The position numbers and the translations under genes were made by a program. Positions 1-8,340 of a stretch of DNA of 64,000 nucleotides are shown one piece after another. Position 1 is the stretch's first letter; each line of letters starts with the position of its first letter. This DNA is from Pseudomonas chlororaphis subsp. aurantiaca (GTDB taxonomy: Bacteria > Pseudomonadota > Gammaproteobacteria > Pseudomonadales > Pseudomonadaceae). The notes under the pieces are model-generated. The model made no database searches and had not been told where the DNA came from. It worked only from the letters and a program-made list of their open reading frames with translations. The stretch covers positions 5,022,001-5,086,000 of the forward strand of contig NZ_CP059162.1 of assembly GCF_013466605.1 (NCBI RefSeq), given 5' to 3'.

Positions 1-39
1 ATCGAACGTAATGGCCACTTGCCCGGCAGTTTGCCCTGA
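1..39 (+). CDS. possible C-terminal end of an upstream gene (partial)
   Basis: The first frame is open from the window edge to a TGA at 37-39 and would encode the last 12 residues of a protein that begins outside the window. It ends 28 bases before the start of the dihaem cytochrome gene, a spacing that fits the same operon. The piece is too short to assign to any family, and it could also be chance. Confidence 0.3.
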   Translation: MERNGHLPGSLP

Positions 40-67
40 GGCATAAGAGAGCCACAACTCGACAAGG

Positions 68-1885
68 ATGTTTATCTTGCGCCTCTTATCCCGTGTTTTG
101 CTGCTGATCCTCGCCCTGATCGGCGTTGCCCTGGCCGTGGTCCTGTATTACGTGGCCAATCCGAAATTGCCCGACTATGTGCCCGCCCGGCAGGTGCACT
201 ATCAGGATCAATGGAGCACCGCCGACCGCCAGACCTATTACTTCACGCCCCAGGGTACCCAGGTGAAGGGCCTGCGCTATGAGTGGTTCGCCGCCCTGGA
301 ACTGCCCTTCTCCACGCAGCGCTTTGCCACGCCACAGTACCTGGCCCGCTTCGGTTTCCTGGTGGATCCGGCGCAGCAGGCCAGCGCCGATAATCCGGCG
401 AACCTGCCGGTCGGCTTCACCCGCCATCAGAACCCTGGCAGTCCACAGCAGTACCTGGACATCACCTGCGCCGCCTGCCACACCGGCGAGCTGCGCTACA
501 ACCAGCAGGCCCTGCGGGTCGACGGCGGCTCGGCGCAGCATGTGCTGCCCTCCAGCGTGCCCACCCTGCGCGGCGGCAGCTTCGGCCAGGCGCTGGTCGC
601 CAGCCTGGCGTCGACCTATTACAACCCGTGGAAGTTCGAGCGGTTCGCCCGCAACGTGCTGGGCCAGAACTACGACACCGAGCATGAACAGCTGCGCAAG
701 GATTTCAAGGCATCGCTGGACACCTTCCTGCGCGTCGCCTGGAACGACACCCACCGTGGCCTCTACCCCACCGAAGAAGGCCCCGGGCGTACCGATGCCT
801 TTGGCCGGATCGCCAACGCCAGCTTCGGCGACGCCATCTCCTCCGACAACTATCGGGTGGCCAACGCGCCGGTGGATTACCCCCAGCTGTGGGACATCTG
901 GAGCTTCGACTGGGTGCAGTGGAACGGCTCGGCCCAGCAACCCATGGCCCGCAATATCGGCGAGGCGCTGGGCGTCGGTGCCACCTTGAACTTCTTCGAT
1001 GCCCAGGGCCAGCCACTCAAGGGCGATGCCCGCTACCCGTCGAGCGTTCGGGTGCGCGACCTCAATCGCATCGAAGAAACCCTGCAACGGCTGAAACCGC
1101 CGACCTGGCCCGAAGCCTTGTTCGGCAGCATCGACAAGCCGCTGGCGGCCAAGGGGCGAGCACTGTTCGCGGAAAACTGTGCGGGTTGCCATGTCCCGTC
1201 GGTCACCGAGGTCAACGGACGCCCGGTGCAGCAACTGAAGATGCTGCCGGTCGCGGTGATCGGTACCGACCCCAATACCGCCAACAATATTGCCGACCAG
1301 CGCTATGACCTGAGCGCGCTGCAATGGGATGCCGCCGAACTGGCACAGTCGAATGTCGAATTGCACCCTACGCCCGACGAGCCGCTGGACATGCGCCAAC
1401 TGTCCGCGGCCAAGGGCCTGGCCTATGTCACGGCCTTCGTCGAGGAACGTGCCTACCGGGACGCCCAGGTGACTCCGGCCGAACGGCCACGGCTCGACGG
1501 CTACGGCCTGCCGATCGGCGTTCGCGAACTGCGAGCCTACAAGGCCAGGCCGCTGGCTGGCGTGTGGGCCACCCCGCCCTTCCTGCATAACGGCTCGGTC
1601 CCCAGCCTGTACCAGCTGCTTTCGCCTCAGGACGAACGCGCCAGCACCTTTTATAAAGGCACCTTCGAATACGATCCAAAACACCTGGGCTATCGCACCG
1701 AACCGTTCAAGAACGGCTTCCTGTTCGATACGCGGATCAGCGGCAACCACAACAGTGGACATGAGTTCCGCTCGGGCAAGCGTGGCGGCGGGGTGATCGG
1801 CCGCCTGCTGCAACCCGAGGAACGCTGGGCGCTTCTGGAATACCTGAAGGTGCTGGGTGGGCCGCTGGAGGCGCAGCTGCCATGA
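68..1885 (+). CDS. RoxA-like dihaem cytochrome c / cytochrome c peroxidase-family protein
   Basis: A 605-residue protein, probably a membrane-anchored periplasmic c-type cytochrome. Residues 5-28 form one hydrophobic helix that can serve as an uncleaved anchor. Two haem-binding CxxCH motifs are visible: CAACH at residues 134-138 and CAGCH at 371-375. Size and haem spacing fit the dihaem family containing rubber oxygenase RoxA and MauG/CCP-like proteins, not the shorter (~330 residue) cytochrome c peroxidases. The exact substrate (peroxide, polyisoprene, other lipid) cannot be told from sequence. The stop at 1885 is 28 bases before the next start, a catalase-family gene, so both are probably co-transcribed and may handle peroxides or lipid peroxides together. 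Start chosen at ATG 68 behind an AAGG-type ribosome site. Confidence 0.85.
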   Translation: MFILRLLSRVLLLILALIGVALAVVLYYVANPKLPDYVPARQVHYQDQWSTADRQTYYFTPQGTQVKGLRYEWFAALELPFSTQRFATPQYLARFGFLVDPAQQASADNPANLPVGFTRHQNPGSPQQYLDITCAACHTGELRYNQQALRVDGGSAQHVLPSSVPTLRGGSFGQALVASLASTYYNPWKFERFARNVLGQNYDTEHEQLRKDFKASLDTFLRVAWNDTHRGLYPTEEGPGRTDAFGRIANASFGDAISSDNYRVANAPVDYPQLWDIWSFDWVQWNGSAQQPMARNIGEALGVGATLNFFDAQGQPLKGDARYPSSVRVRDLNRIEETLQRLKPPTWPEALFGSIDKPLAAKGRALFAENCAGCHVPSVTEVNGRPVQQLKMLPVAVIGTDPNTANNIADQRYDLSALQWDAAELAQSNVELHPTPDEPLDMRQLSAAKGLAYVTAFVEERAYRDAQVTPAERPRLDGYGLPIGVRELRAYKARPLAGVWATPPFLHNGSVPSLYQLLSPQDERASTFYKGTFEYDPKHLGYRTEPFKNGFLFDTRISGNHNSGHEFRSGKRGGGVIGRLLQPEERWALLEYLKVLGGPLEAQLP

Positions 1886-1913
1886 CCCAGGCCCTCATCG
1901 AAAGGACGCTTTC

Positions 1914-3050
1914 ATGCTGATCACCTTATGGCTGCGCATGGGTGCGTTGCTGCTCAAGACACTTGTACTGCTGGTGCTGATCGCGTTGCTCGGCTGGGCG
2001 CTGAGCAGCGTCTGGTCGATCTGGCGCTACCAGGGGCCGGTCTCGACCGAAGAACAGGTCCCGCCCGGCGAAGCCGCCATGACCCAGGACATCATCCAGA
2101 CCGCCGTGCGCATCGTCGACCAGCACCGGGATAACACCCGTTACCTGCGCGACGCCCACGCCAAGGCCCACGGCTGCGTAAAGGCCGAGGTCCAGGTGCT
2201 CGAGCAACTGGCACCGCCGTTGCGCCAGGGCGTGTTCGCCGAACCCGGCAAGACCTGGCAAGCCATGATGCGGCTGTCCAACGGCAATGCTTATCCACAG
2301 TTCGACAGCATTCGTGACGCGCGCGGGATGGCGATCAAGTTGTTGAATGTGCCCGGCACCCAGTTATTGAAGGAGCAGCAGGGCCGTGGCGAGCAGGATT
2401 TCGTGATGTTCAACCATCCGAACTTCTTCGTCAGCAATGTCGCCGAGTACCGGCAGAATGTCGCCGCGCAGGCGGACGGAAAAAAGGTCGGAGCCTTTTT
2501 CCCCGGCTGGGATCCACGCACCTGGCAGGTTCGTCATCTGTTCATCGCCCTGGCCACCCTGTCGCCGCCCCCGGCCAGCCCGACGCAAACCCGCTATTTT
2601 TCGGTCTCGCCCTACAAGTTCGGCAGTGCCAACGCCAAGTTCCGCGTCGTACCGGATCCGGACAGCTGCCCGGCGTACAACCTGCCCCCACAGAACCAGA
2701 CCCTGCCCAACTTTCTGCGCAACGCCCTGAACCAGCAGCTGTCGACCGACCGTGTGCCGGCCTGCCTGGTATTGCAGGTGCAGCGCCAGGACCCAAGCCA
2801 CTACATGCCCATCGAAGACACCAGCATCGAATGGCGAGAAAGCGATGCGCCCTTCGAAACCGTGGCGCGAATCAGGATTCCCGCCCAGGACTTCGATACC
2901 CCGCAACAGAACCTGCAATGCGACAACCTGTCCTTCAACCCCTGGTTCGGCCTGGAGGCGCACCGCCCCATCGGCGGCATCAACCGCCTGCGCAAGGCGG
3001 TGTACGAAGCGGTCAGCGACTATCGGCACAGTCGCAACGCCGAGCAGTGA
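1914..3050 (+). CDS. catalase-family (SrpA-like) haem protein
   Basis: A 378-residue protein with an N-terminal hydrophobic segment (about residues 3-25), then a catalase-like core. Visible features are the RDARGMAIK stretch and the VMFNHPNFF stretch, which match the substrate-channel and distal region of small catalase-related proteins. It is shorter than a classical catalase (~480 residues), as usual for the catalase-related-peroxidase group. Start placed at ATG 1914 because AAAGGA lies at a good distance; an upstream in-frame ATG at 1857 overlaps the previous gene and has no ribosome site. It sits directly behind the dihaem cytochrome and is followed by a strong terminator. Role in peroxide or lipid-hydroperoxide use is inferred. 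Confidence 0.85.
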   Translation: MLITLWLRMGALLLKTLVLLVLIALLGWALSSVWSIWRYQGPVSTEEQVPPGEAAMTQDIIQTAVRIVDQHRDNTRYLRDAHAKAHGCVKAEVQVLEQLAPPLRQGVFAEPGKTWQAMMRLSNGNAYPQFDSIRDARGMAIKLLNVPGTQLLKEQQGRGEQDFVMFNHPNFFVSNVAEYRQNVAAQADGKKVGAFFPGWDPRTWQVRHLFIALATLSPPPASPTQTRYFSVSPYKFGSANAKFRVVPDPDSCPAYNLPPQNQTLPNFLRNALNQQLSTDRVPACLVLQVQRQDPSHYMPIEDTSIEWRESDAPFETVARIRIPAQDFDTPQQNLQCDNLSFNPWFGLEAHRPIGGINRLRKAVYEAVSDYRHSRNAEQ

Positions 3051-3060
3051 GCCACAAACG

Positions 3061-3088
3061 AAAAAAGCGGCCCGCAGGCCGCTTTTTT
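3061..3088 (+). terminator. intrinsic terminator after the catalase-family gene
   Basis: GCGGCC/GGCCGC stem with a CGCA loop, flanked by A6 on the left and a T7 tract on the right. It lies ten bases after the stop codon. The A/T flanks make it potentially bidirectional. Confidence 0.9.
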
Positions 3089-3115
3089 TGGGGAATATTT
3101 GCATATCCCAGACAG

Positions 3116-3143
3116 CAGAAAGCCCGCGTTAGCGGGCTTTCTG
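3116..3143 (-). terminator. hairpin terminator downstream of the first tRNA pair
   Basis: Perfect 12-bp stem CAGAAAGCCCGC/GCGGGCTTTCTG with a GTTA loop. It lies 37 bases beyond the 3' end of the minus-strand tRNA-Asp, so it probably ends the tRNA transcript. Almost the same hairpin recurs at 3477-3498. Confidence 0.75.
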
Positions 3144-3180
3144 TAATGAGCTGGCGTTCAGTATTCCAGCTCATCGAATA

Positions 3181-3257
3181 TGGCGCAGCGGACGGGACTC
3201 GAACCCGCGACCCCCGGCGTGACAGGCCGGTATTCTAACCGACTGAACTACCGCTGC
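3181..3257 (-). tRNA. tRNA-Asp (GTC)
   Basis: A 77-nt cloverleaf on the minus strand. The acceptor stem GCAGCGG/CCGCTGC is closed by discriminator G and an encoded CCA. The D arm GTTC..., the anticodon loop CTGTCAC with GTC, and the T arm with GGTTCGAGTCC are all present. It is identical in this region to the second copy at 3539-3615. Confidence 0.97.
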
Positions 3258-3276
3258 GCGTAGCGTTGAAAGCAAG

Positions 3277-3352
3277 TGGTGGGTGATGACGGGATCGAAC
3301 CGCCGACCCTCTGCTTGTAAGGCAGATGCTCTCCCAGCTGAGCTAATCACCC
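3277..3352 (-). tRNA. tRNA-Val (TAC)
   Basis: A 76-nt minus-strand tRNA. The acceptor is GGGTGAT/ATCACCC with discriminator A and encoded CCA. The anticodon loop CTTACAA gives TAC (valine), and the T loop is GTTCGAT. It lies 19 bases upstream of the tRNA-Asp gene and is presumably co-transcribed with it. Confidence 0.97.
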
Positions 3353-3476
3353 TTTACCTTCGTTGCGGGGCGCATTATTACACAGAAATTCATAACGTGC
3401 TGATTTAAATAATAAAATTATAAAAAAAAGCTGAATTTCGATGTATCGGACGCCGCGCATGAAACACAGGCATAAA

Positions 3477-3498
3477 AAAGCCCGCGTTAGCGGGCTTT
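3477..3498 (-). terminator. intrinsic terminator between the two tRNA pairs
   Basis: AAAGCCCGC/GCGGGCTTT stem with a GTTA loop. Read on the minus strand it is followed by a T6 tract, so it should end the upstream Val-Asp transcript. Confidence 0.85.
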
Positions 3499-3538
3499 CT
3501 ATGATGACCTGGCGTTCAGTGTTCCAGGTCATCGAATA

Positions 3539-3615
3539 TGGCGCAGCGGACGGGACTCGAACCCGCGACCCCCGGCGTGACAGGCCGGTATTCTAACCGA
3601 CTGAACTACCGCTGC
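3539..3615 (-). tRNA. tRNA-Asp (GTC), second copy
   Basis: Same 77-nt sequence as the copy at 3181-3257, again with encoded CCA. The downstream 40 bases (hairpin and GTTCAG.GTTCCAG stretch) also resemble those after the first copy, so the duplication included flanking DNA. Confidence 0.97.
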
Positions 3616-3634
3616 GCGTAACACTGAAAGCGAA

Positions 3635-3710
3635 TGGTGGGTGATGACGGGATCGAACCGCCGACCCTCTGCTTGTAAGGCAGATGCTCTCCCGGCTGAG
3701 CTAATCACCC
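3635..3710 (-). tRNA. tRNA-Val (TAC), second copy
   Basis: 76-nt tRNA-Val with encoded CCA. It differs from the first copy by one base in the D arm/D loop (CCCGGCTGAG against CCCAGCTGAG on the plus strand). It is the promoter-proximal gene of the four-tRNA array. Confidence 0.97.
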
Positions 3711-3870
3711 TTCACGTTCGGTGTGGCGCGCATTCTACGGAGCGTCCCCTACTCTGGCAAGCACTTTTTAAAATAATTTTTTCAGGCCTTCCAAAGGCTT
3801 AGCGGAGGGTTGGCCTATGGAGCTGCGCGGAGAATAATGCCCCCCTTTGTATAAAGGAGAGATTCACCCC

Positions 3871-4791
3871 ATGTGGTTCAAGAACCTGCTTATCTATCGC
3901 CTGACCCAAGATCTGCCCTTTGATGCTGAGGCGCTGGAAACCGCACTGGCCACCAAACTGGCGCGTCCATGTGCAAGCCAGGAGTTGACCACTTACGGTT
4001 TCGTCGCGCCATTCGGCAAAGGCGAAGATGCGCCGCTGGTACACGTCAGCCAGGACTTCCTGCTGGTCGCCGCACGCAAGGAAGAACGTATTCTGCCTGG
4101 CAGCGTGGTGCGCGACGCGGTCAAGGAAAAGGTCGAAGAGATCGAAGCCGAGCAAATGCGCAAGGTCTATAAAAAGGAACGCGACCAGATCAAGGATGAA
4201 ATCATCCAGGCCTTCCTGCCGCGCGCCTTTATCCGTCGCTCCTCGACTTTCGCCGCCATCGCACCGAAACAGGGCCTGATCCTGGTCAACTCGGCCAGCC
4301 CGAAACGCGCCGAAGACCTGCTCTCCACCCTGCGCGAAGTACTCGGCACCCTGCCGGTGCGTCCGTTGACCGTGAAGACCGCGCCGACCGCAATCATGAC
4401 CGACTGGGTGAAAACCCAACAAGCCGCCGACGACTTCTTCGTCCTCGACGAGTGCGAACTGCGCGACACCCACGAAGACGGCGGCATCGTCCGTTGCAAG
4501 CGCCAGGACCTGACCAGCGAAGAAATCCAGCTGCACCTGAGCACCGGCAAGGTGGTCACCCAATTGTCCCTGGCCTGGCAGGACAAGCTGTCCTTCATGC
4601 TCGACGACAAGATGACGGTCAAGCGCCTGAAGTTCGAAGACCTGCTGCAGGATCAGGCGGAACAGGACGGCGGCGACGAAGCCCTCGGCCAACTGGACGC
4701 CAGCTTCACCCTGATGATGCTGACCTTCGGCGATTTCCTCCCGGCGCTGTTCGAAGCCCTGGGTGGCGAAGAGATTCCACAAGGCATCTGA
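3871..4791 (+). CDS. rdgC: recombination-associated protein RdgC
   Basis: A 306-residue protein starting [11 protein letters not shown], the usual RdgC start. RdgC forms a ring that binds double-stranded DNA without sequence preference, acts with the nucleoid and counters RecA loading. The length matches the family (about 300). ATG 3871 is chosen because AAGGAGAG lies 11 bases upstream; an in-frame ATG at 3847 would place the ribosome site inside the gene. It stands alone, with its promoter in the AT-rich stretch between the tRNA array and 3870, divergent from the tRNAs. Confidence 0.95.
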   Translation: MWFKNLLIYRLTQDLPFDAEALETALATKLARPCASQELTTYGFVAPFGKGEDAPLVHVSQDFLLVAARKEERILPGSVVRDAVKEKVEEIEAEQMRKVYKKERDQIKDEIIQAFLPRAFIRRSSTFAAIAPKQGLILVNSASPKRAEDLLSTLREVLGTLPVRPLTVKTAPTAIMTDWVKTQQAADDFFVLDECELRDTHEDGGIVRCKRQDLTSEEIQLHLSTGKVVTQLSLAWQDKLSFMLDDKMTVKRLKFEDLLQDQAEQDGGDEALGQLDASFTLMMLTFGDFLPALFEALGGEEIPQGI

Positions 4792-4796
4792 CCTTG

Positions 4797-4866
4797 TAGC
4801 AGCCAGCTGGCTGGCGGCCGGCCGCCTCCGGCCTTATCGCCAGCCCGCTCGCTCCTGCAGGAGCCT
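4797..4866. repeat. GC-rich REP-like palindromic spacer
   Basis: The stretch holds nested palindromes (AGCCAGCTGGCT, GCGGCCGGCCGC). It begins with TGTAGCAGCC and ends with GCTCGCTCCTGCAGG, both reminiscent of Pseudomonas REP heads. Copy number cannot be judged inside one window. Confidence 0.4.
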
Positions 4867-4871
4867 CACAG

Positions 4872-4897
4872 ACGCCACCGCTTTCGGTGGCGTTTTC
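4872..4897 (+). terminator. hairpin terminator after rdgC
   Basis: ACGCCACCG/CGGTGGCGT stem with a CTTT loop followed by TTTTC. It lies about 80 bases after the rdgC stop and just before the symporter's ribosome site. Confidence 0.75.
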
Positions 4898-4916
4898 ATA
4901 TAAGAAGGAACAGGCC

Positions 4917-5882
4917 ATGCGTGCACTGGCAGCATTAAGTCGTTTTGTCGGCAATACTTTTGCCTACTGGGTACTGATTTTCGCGGTGGTGGCGTTCTTG
5001 CAACCGGGCTGGTTCATCGGCCTCAAGGGCGCCATCGTGCCGCTGCTGGGCCTGGTGATGTTCGGCATGGGCCTGACCCTGAAGCTCGAAGACTTCGCCG
5101 AAGTCGCCCGCCATCCATGGCGCGTGGCCCTGGGCGTGGTTGCGCATTTCGTGATCATGCCGGGCGTGGCCTGGTTGCTGTGCCAGGTCTTCCACCTGCC
5201 GCCGGAGATCGCCGTCGGTGTGATTCTGGTCGGCTGCTGCCCGAGTGGTACTTCGTCCAACGTCATGACCTGGCTGGCCCGCGGCGATCTGGCGCTGTCG
5301 GTGGCGATCGCCGCCGTCACCACCCTGCTGGCGCCGCTGCTGACGCCGGCCCTGATCTGGCTGCTGGCCTCGGCCTGGCTGCCGGTTTCGTTCATGGAGC
5401 TGTTCTGGTCGATCCTGCAAGTGGTGCTGCTGCCGATCGTGCTCGGGGTGATTGCCCAGCGCGTGCTCGGCGACCGGGTGCGGCATGCGGTGGAGGTATT
5501 GCCGCTGGTGTCGGTGGTCAGCATCGTGATCATCGTCACCGCGGTGGTGGCCGCCAGCCAGGCGAAAATCGCCGAGTCCGGCCTGCTGATCATGGCCGTG
5601 GTGATGCTGCATAACAGCTTCGGTTACCTGCTGGGTTACTTCACCGGCCGCCTGTTCAAGCTGCCGTTGGCGCAACGCAAATCCCTGGCCCTGGAAGTCG
5701 GCATGCAGAACTCCGGCCTCGGTGCCGCCCTGGCCAGCGCGCACTTCTCGCCGCTGGCGGCGGTGCCGAGCGCACTGTTCAGCGTCTGGCACAACATTTC
5801 CGGGGCGCTGCTTTCCACCTGGTTCCGCCGCATGAGCGAAAAGGACGACCGCGTACTGGCCGCCCTGCAGGCGAGCGACTGA
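4917..5882 (+). CDS. bile acid:sodium symporter (BASS) family transporter
   Basis: A 321-residue integral membrane protein with about nine to ten hydrophobic helices. It carries the BASS-type stretch GCCPSGTSSNVMTWLARGD in the first half and LEVGMQNSGLGAALA in the second, the two discontinuous motifs that bind Na+ and substrate. Bacterial members often carry keto acids such as pantoate or other organic anions; the substrate here is unknown. ATG 4917 is chosen because AGAAGGA precedes it; the in-frame ATG at 4887 lies within the terminator hairpin. It is followed directly by the guanidine-riboswitch-controlled sugE, but the two need not be co-regulated. Confidence 0.9.
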   Translation: MRALAALSRFVGNTFAYWVLIFAVVAFLQPGWFIGLKGAIVPLLGLVMFGMGLTLKLEDFAEVARHPWRVALGVVAHFVIMPGVAWLLCQVFHLPPEIAVGVILVGCCPSGTSSNVMTWLARGDLALSVAIAAVTTLLAPLLTPALIWLLASAWLPVSFMELFWSILQVVLLPIVLGVIAQRVLGDRVRHAVEVLPLVSVVSIVIIVTAVVAASQAKIAESGLLIMAVVMLHNSFGYLLGYFTGRLFKLPLAQRKSLALEVGMQNSGLGAALASAHFSPLAAVPSALFSVWHNISGALLSTWFRRMSEKDDRVLAALQASD

Positions 5883-5927
5883 GGAGAAACTTGATCCCCG
5901 GATCAATGATGGGCACTATACTGCGCA

Positions 5928-5996
5928 ACGCGGGGACGACCCCGCGGCTCGATCGAGCCATTAATCTGGGGACGACCCCGTCAATCGATGGAGGTC
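5928..5996 (+). promoter_or_regulatory. guanidine-II riboswitch (mini-ykkC)
   Basis: Two short hairpins, each GGGG-ACGA-CCCC, at 5930-5945 and 5968-5979, 22 bases apart, followed by the ribosome site TGGAGG at 5989-5994. Two ACGR-looped hairpins just ahead of a SugE-type gene are the defining features of the guanidine-II class. In that class, guanidinium binding lets the two loops kiss and frees the ribosome site. A TATACT box at 5917-5922 may be the -10 element. A 7-bp inverted repeat TTGATCC-CC-GGATCAA lies just upstream at 5891-5906. Confidence 0.95.
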
Positions 5997-5999
5997 ATC

Positions 6000-6317
6000 A
6001 TGTCCTGGATCATTCTGTTTTTCGCCGGCCTGTTCGAAGTGGGCTGGGCCGTCGGCCTCAAGTACACCGACGGTTTCAGTCGCCCTCTCCCCACTGCCCT
6101 GACCATCGCCGCCATGGCGGTCAGCCTCGGCCTGCTGGGGCTGGCCATGAAGGAGCTGCCGCTGGGCACCGCCTATGCCATCTGGACCGGGGTCGGCGCA
6201 GTCGGCACGGTGATCGCCGGGATCATTCTGTTCGGTGAGTCCATGGCGCTGTTCCGCCTGGCCAGCGTGGCACTGATCATTACCGGGCTGATCGGCTTGA
6301 AGGTCAGCACGGCCTGA
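6000..6317 (+). CDS. sugE: guanidinium exporter, SMR family (SugE/Gdx)
   Basis: A 105-residue protein with four membrane helices of the small multidrug resistance family. The membrane-embedded glutamate is E13 within GLFEVGW, and the sequence follows the Gdx rather than EmrE pattern ([11 protein letters not shown] after helix 1, [13 protein letters not shown] in helix 3). Gdx proteins work as antiparallel dimers that swap protons for guanidinium. The guanidine-II riboswitch upstream independently supports guanidinium as substrate. Start at ATG 6000 behind TGGAGG; an in-frame ATG at 5988 overlaps the ribosome site. Confidence 0.95.
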   Translation: MSWIILFFAGLFEVGWAVGLKYTDGFSRPLPTALTIAAMAVSLGLLGLAMKELPLGTAYAIWTGVGAVGTVIAGIILFGESMALFRLASVALIITGLIGLKVSTA

Positions 6318-6336
6318 TACAAGCAAGCGCCCCAAC

Positions 6337-6366
6337 AAAAACGCCCACAACTCTGTGGGCGTTTTT
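6337..6366. terminator. bidirectional terminator between convergent genes
   Basis: AAAAACGCCCACA/TGTGGGCGTTTTT stem with an ACTC loop. It serves sugE on the plus strand and the MFS-acyltransferase gene on the minus strand. Confidence 0.9.
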
Positions 6367-6381
6367 ATAGGCGCTGGAAAC

Positions 6382-8256
6382 CTAGCGCACGCTACCGCGC
6401 AACTCGCCCACCAGGGTTTGCAAACGGGCCGGTTCGGCACTGTCGGCTGTTACGGCCGAACCAGCCACCAGGGTCACTCGCGACCACAGGCGGCGGAACA
6501 GCCCCTTGCTTGGATCGCGGCTGAAGAAGCTGCCCCACAGCCCCCGCAACGCCAGCGGAATCACCGGTACCGGCGTCTCTTCGAGAATCCGCGTCAGCCC
6601 ACCCTTGAACTCATTGATCTCGCCATCGGCGGTCAACTTGCCTTCCGGGAAGATGCACACCAGCTCGCCATCCTTGAGGTAGCGGGCAATTTGGGTGAAC
6701 GCCCTTTCGTAGATCTGGATGTCCTCGTTGCGCCCGGCAATCGGAATGGTCCCGGCGGTACGGAAGATGAAGTTGAGCACCGGCAGGTTGTAGATCTTGT
6801 AATACATCACGAAACGAATCGGCCGCCGCACCGCGCCACCGATCAGCAAGGCATCGACGAAGGACACGTGATTGCACACCAGCAACGCCGCGCCTTCGTC
6901 CGGGATCGCCTCCAGGTTGCGATGCTCGACCCGGTACATGGAATGGCTGAGCAGCCAGATCATGAAACGCATGCTGAACTCGGGGACGATCTTGAAGATG
7001 TAGGCGTTGACCGCGATGTTCAGCAGCGACACCACCAGGAACAGCTGCGGGATCGACAGCTTGGCCAGGCTCAGCAACACGATCGAGACGATCGCCGACA
7101 CCACCATGAACAGCGCGTTGAGAATGTTATTCGCGGCAATCACCCGTGCCCGCTCGTTCTCCGGGGTCCGCGACTGGATCAGGGCATACAGCGGCACGAT
7201 GTAGAAACCGCCGAAGATGCCCAGGCCGAGAATATCGATCAGCACCCACCAGGCGTGGCCATAACCAAGCACCTCGATCCAGCCGTAACCCGCCTCGCTT
7301 GGCGGGATCCCGCCGGAATGCCACCACAGCAGCAGGCCGAATATCGTCAGGCCGAACGAGCCAAAGGGCACCAGGCCGATCTCGACCTTACGACCCGAAA
7401 GCTTCTCGCAGAGCATGGAACCGACAGCGATCCCCACCGAGAACACGGTGAGGATCAGCGTGACCACCGTCTCGTCCCCATGCATCCACTCCTTGGCGTA
7501 GGCCGGAATCTGCGTCAGGTAGATCGCCCCGACAAACCAGAACCACGAGTTGCCGACGATCGAGCGTGACACCGCAGGGGTCTGCCCCAGGCCCAGGCGC
7601 AGGGTGGCCCAGGACTGACTGAAGATATTCCAGTCCAGGCGCAGGTCCGGGGTGGCCGCCGCGGCCCGGGGAATGCCCCGGCTGGCGAGGTAACCGAGTA
7701 CGGCGACGGCGATGATCGCCGTCGAGACGATGGATGCGTAATGGGCCGAGGACATCATGATCCCCGCGCCAATGGTCCCGGCGAGAATCGCCAGGAAGGT
7801 GCCCATTTCCACCAGGCCGTTGCCGCCGACCAATTCTTCCTCCCGCAGCGCCTGGGGCAGGATCGAGTATTTCACCGGGCCGAACAGCGCCGAGTGGGTG
7901 CCCATGGCGAACAGCGCCAGCAGCATCAGCGACAGGTGATCGAAGACAAAACCCACCGCCCCCACCGCCATGATCACGATCTCGCCGAGCTTGATCAGGC
8001 GGATCAACGCGTCCTTGGCGAACTTCTCGCCGAATTGCCCGGCCAGCGCCGAGAACAGGAAGAACGGCAGGATAAACAGCAAGGCGCAGAGGTTGACCCA
8101 GATCGAGCGGTCTCCCTCGATGGCCAGCTTGTAGAGAATGGCGAGGATCAGCGACTGCTTGAAGATGTTGTCGTTGAACGCACCGAGGGACTGAGTGATG
8201 AAAAATGGCAGGAAACGCCGTGTACGAAGCAAGGTGAACTGTGAGGGGTGACTCAT
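6382..8256 (-). CDS. MFS (LplT-like) transporter fused to PlsC-type acyltransferase
   Basis: A 624-residue two-part protein. Residues 1 to ~410 form a major facilitator with about 12 helices and the early stretch GAFNDNIFKQ typical of lysophospholipid transporter LplT. Residues ~420-624 are a 1-acylglycerol-3-phosphate acyltransferase domain with the HxxxxD box (NHVSFVD) and the FPEGKL box. In E. coli, lysophospholipid flipping and re-acylation are done by LplT and the separate Aas; here uptake and acylation are joined in one chain. Likely role: recycling lysophospholipids in the inner membrane. The AMP-binding domain of Aas is absent, so the acyl donor must come from elsewhere. Confidence 0.9.
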   Translation of the reverse strand: MSHPSQFTLLRTRRFLPFFITQSLGAFNDNIFKQSLILAILYKLAIEGDRSIWVNLCALLFILPFFLFSALAGQFGEKFAKDALIRLIKLGEIVIMAVGAVGFVFDHLSLMLLALFAMGTHSALFGPVKYSILPQALREEELVGGNGLVEMGTFLAILAGTIGAGIMMSSAHYASIVSTAIIAVAVLGYLASRGIPRAAAATPDLRLDWNIFSQSWATLRLGLGQTPAVSRSIVGNSWFWFVGAIYLTQIPAYAKEWMHGDETVVTLILTVFSVGIAVGSMLCEKLSGRKVEIGLVPFGSFGLTIFGLLLWWHSGGIPPSEAGYGWIEVLGYGHAWWVLIDILGLGIFGGFYIVPLYALIQSRTPENERARVIAANNILNALFMVVSAIVSIVLLSLAKLSIPQLFLVVSLLNIAVNAYIFKIVPEFSMRFMIWLLSHSMYRVEHRNLEAIPDEGAALLVCNHVSFVDALLIGGAVRRPIRFVMYYKIYNLPVLNFIFRTAGTIPIAGRNEDIQIYERAFTQIARYLKDGELVCIFPEGKLTADGEINEFKGGLTRILEETPVPVIPLALRGLWGSFFSRDPSKGLFRRLWSRVTLVAGSAVTADSAEPARLQTLVGELRGSVR

Positions 8257-8340
8257 CTTCCATGTCCCTGAGTGGCTTGGATGCTGTTATTGGATTATCG
8301 ATCTTCGATCCAGGCCACAACCTTACCTAAAGTTCGCGGA

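Noticed and set aside
86..1813. A 575-residue open frame antisense to the dihaem cytochrome gene
   Set aside because: It is a mirror of a high-GC gene with strong third-position bias. The plus strand carries two CxxCH motifs and a membrane anchor, while the minus frame has no recognisable domain or ribosome site.
3181..3710. The tRNA array as the attachment site of the island
   Set aside because: The island starts 18 kb away, no tRNA-end duplication is seen at its borders, and no integrase gene is present.
6355..7569. A 404-residue plus-strand frame inside the MFS-acyltransferase gene
   Set aside because: Antisense shadow; it begins in the terminator hairpin of sugE.
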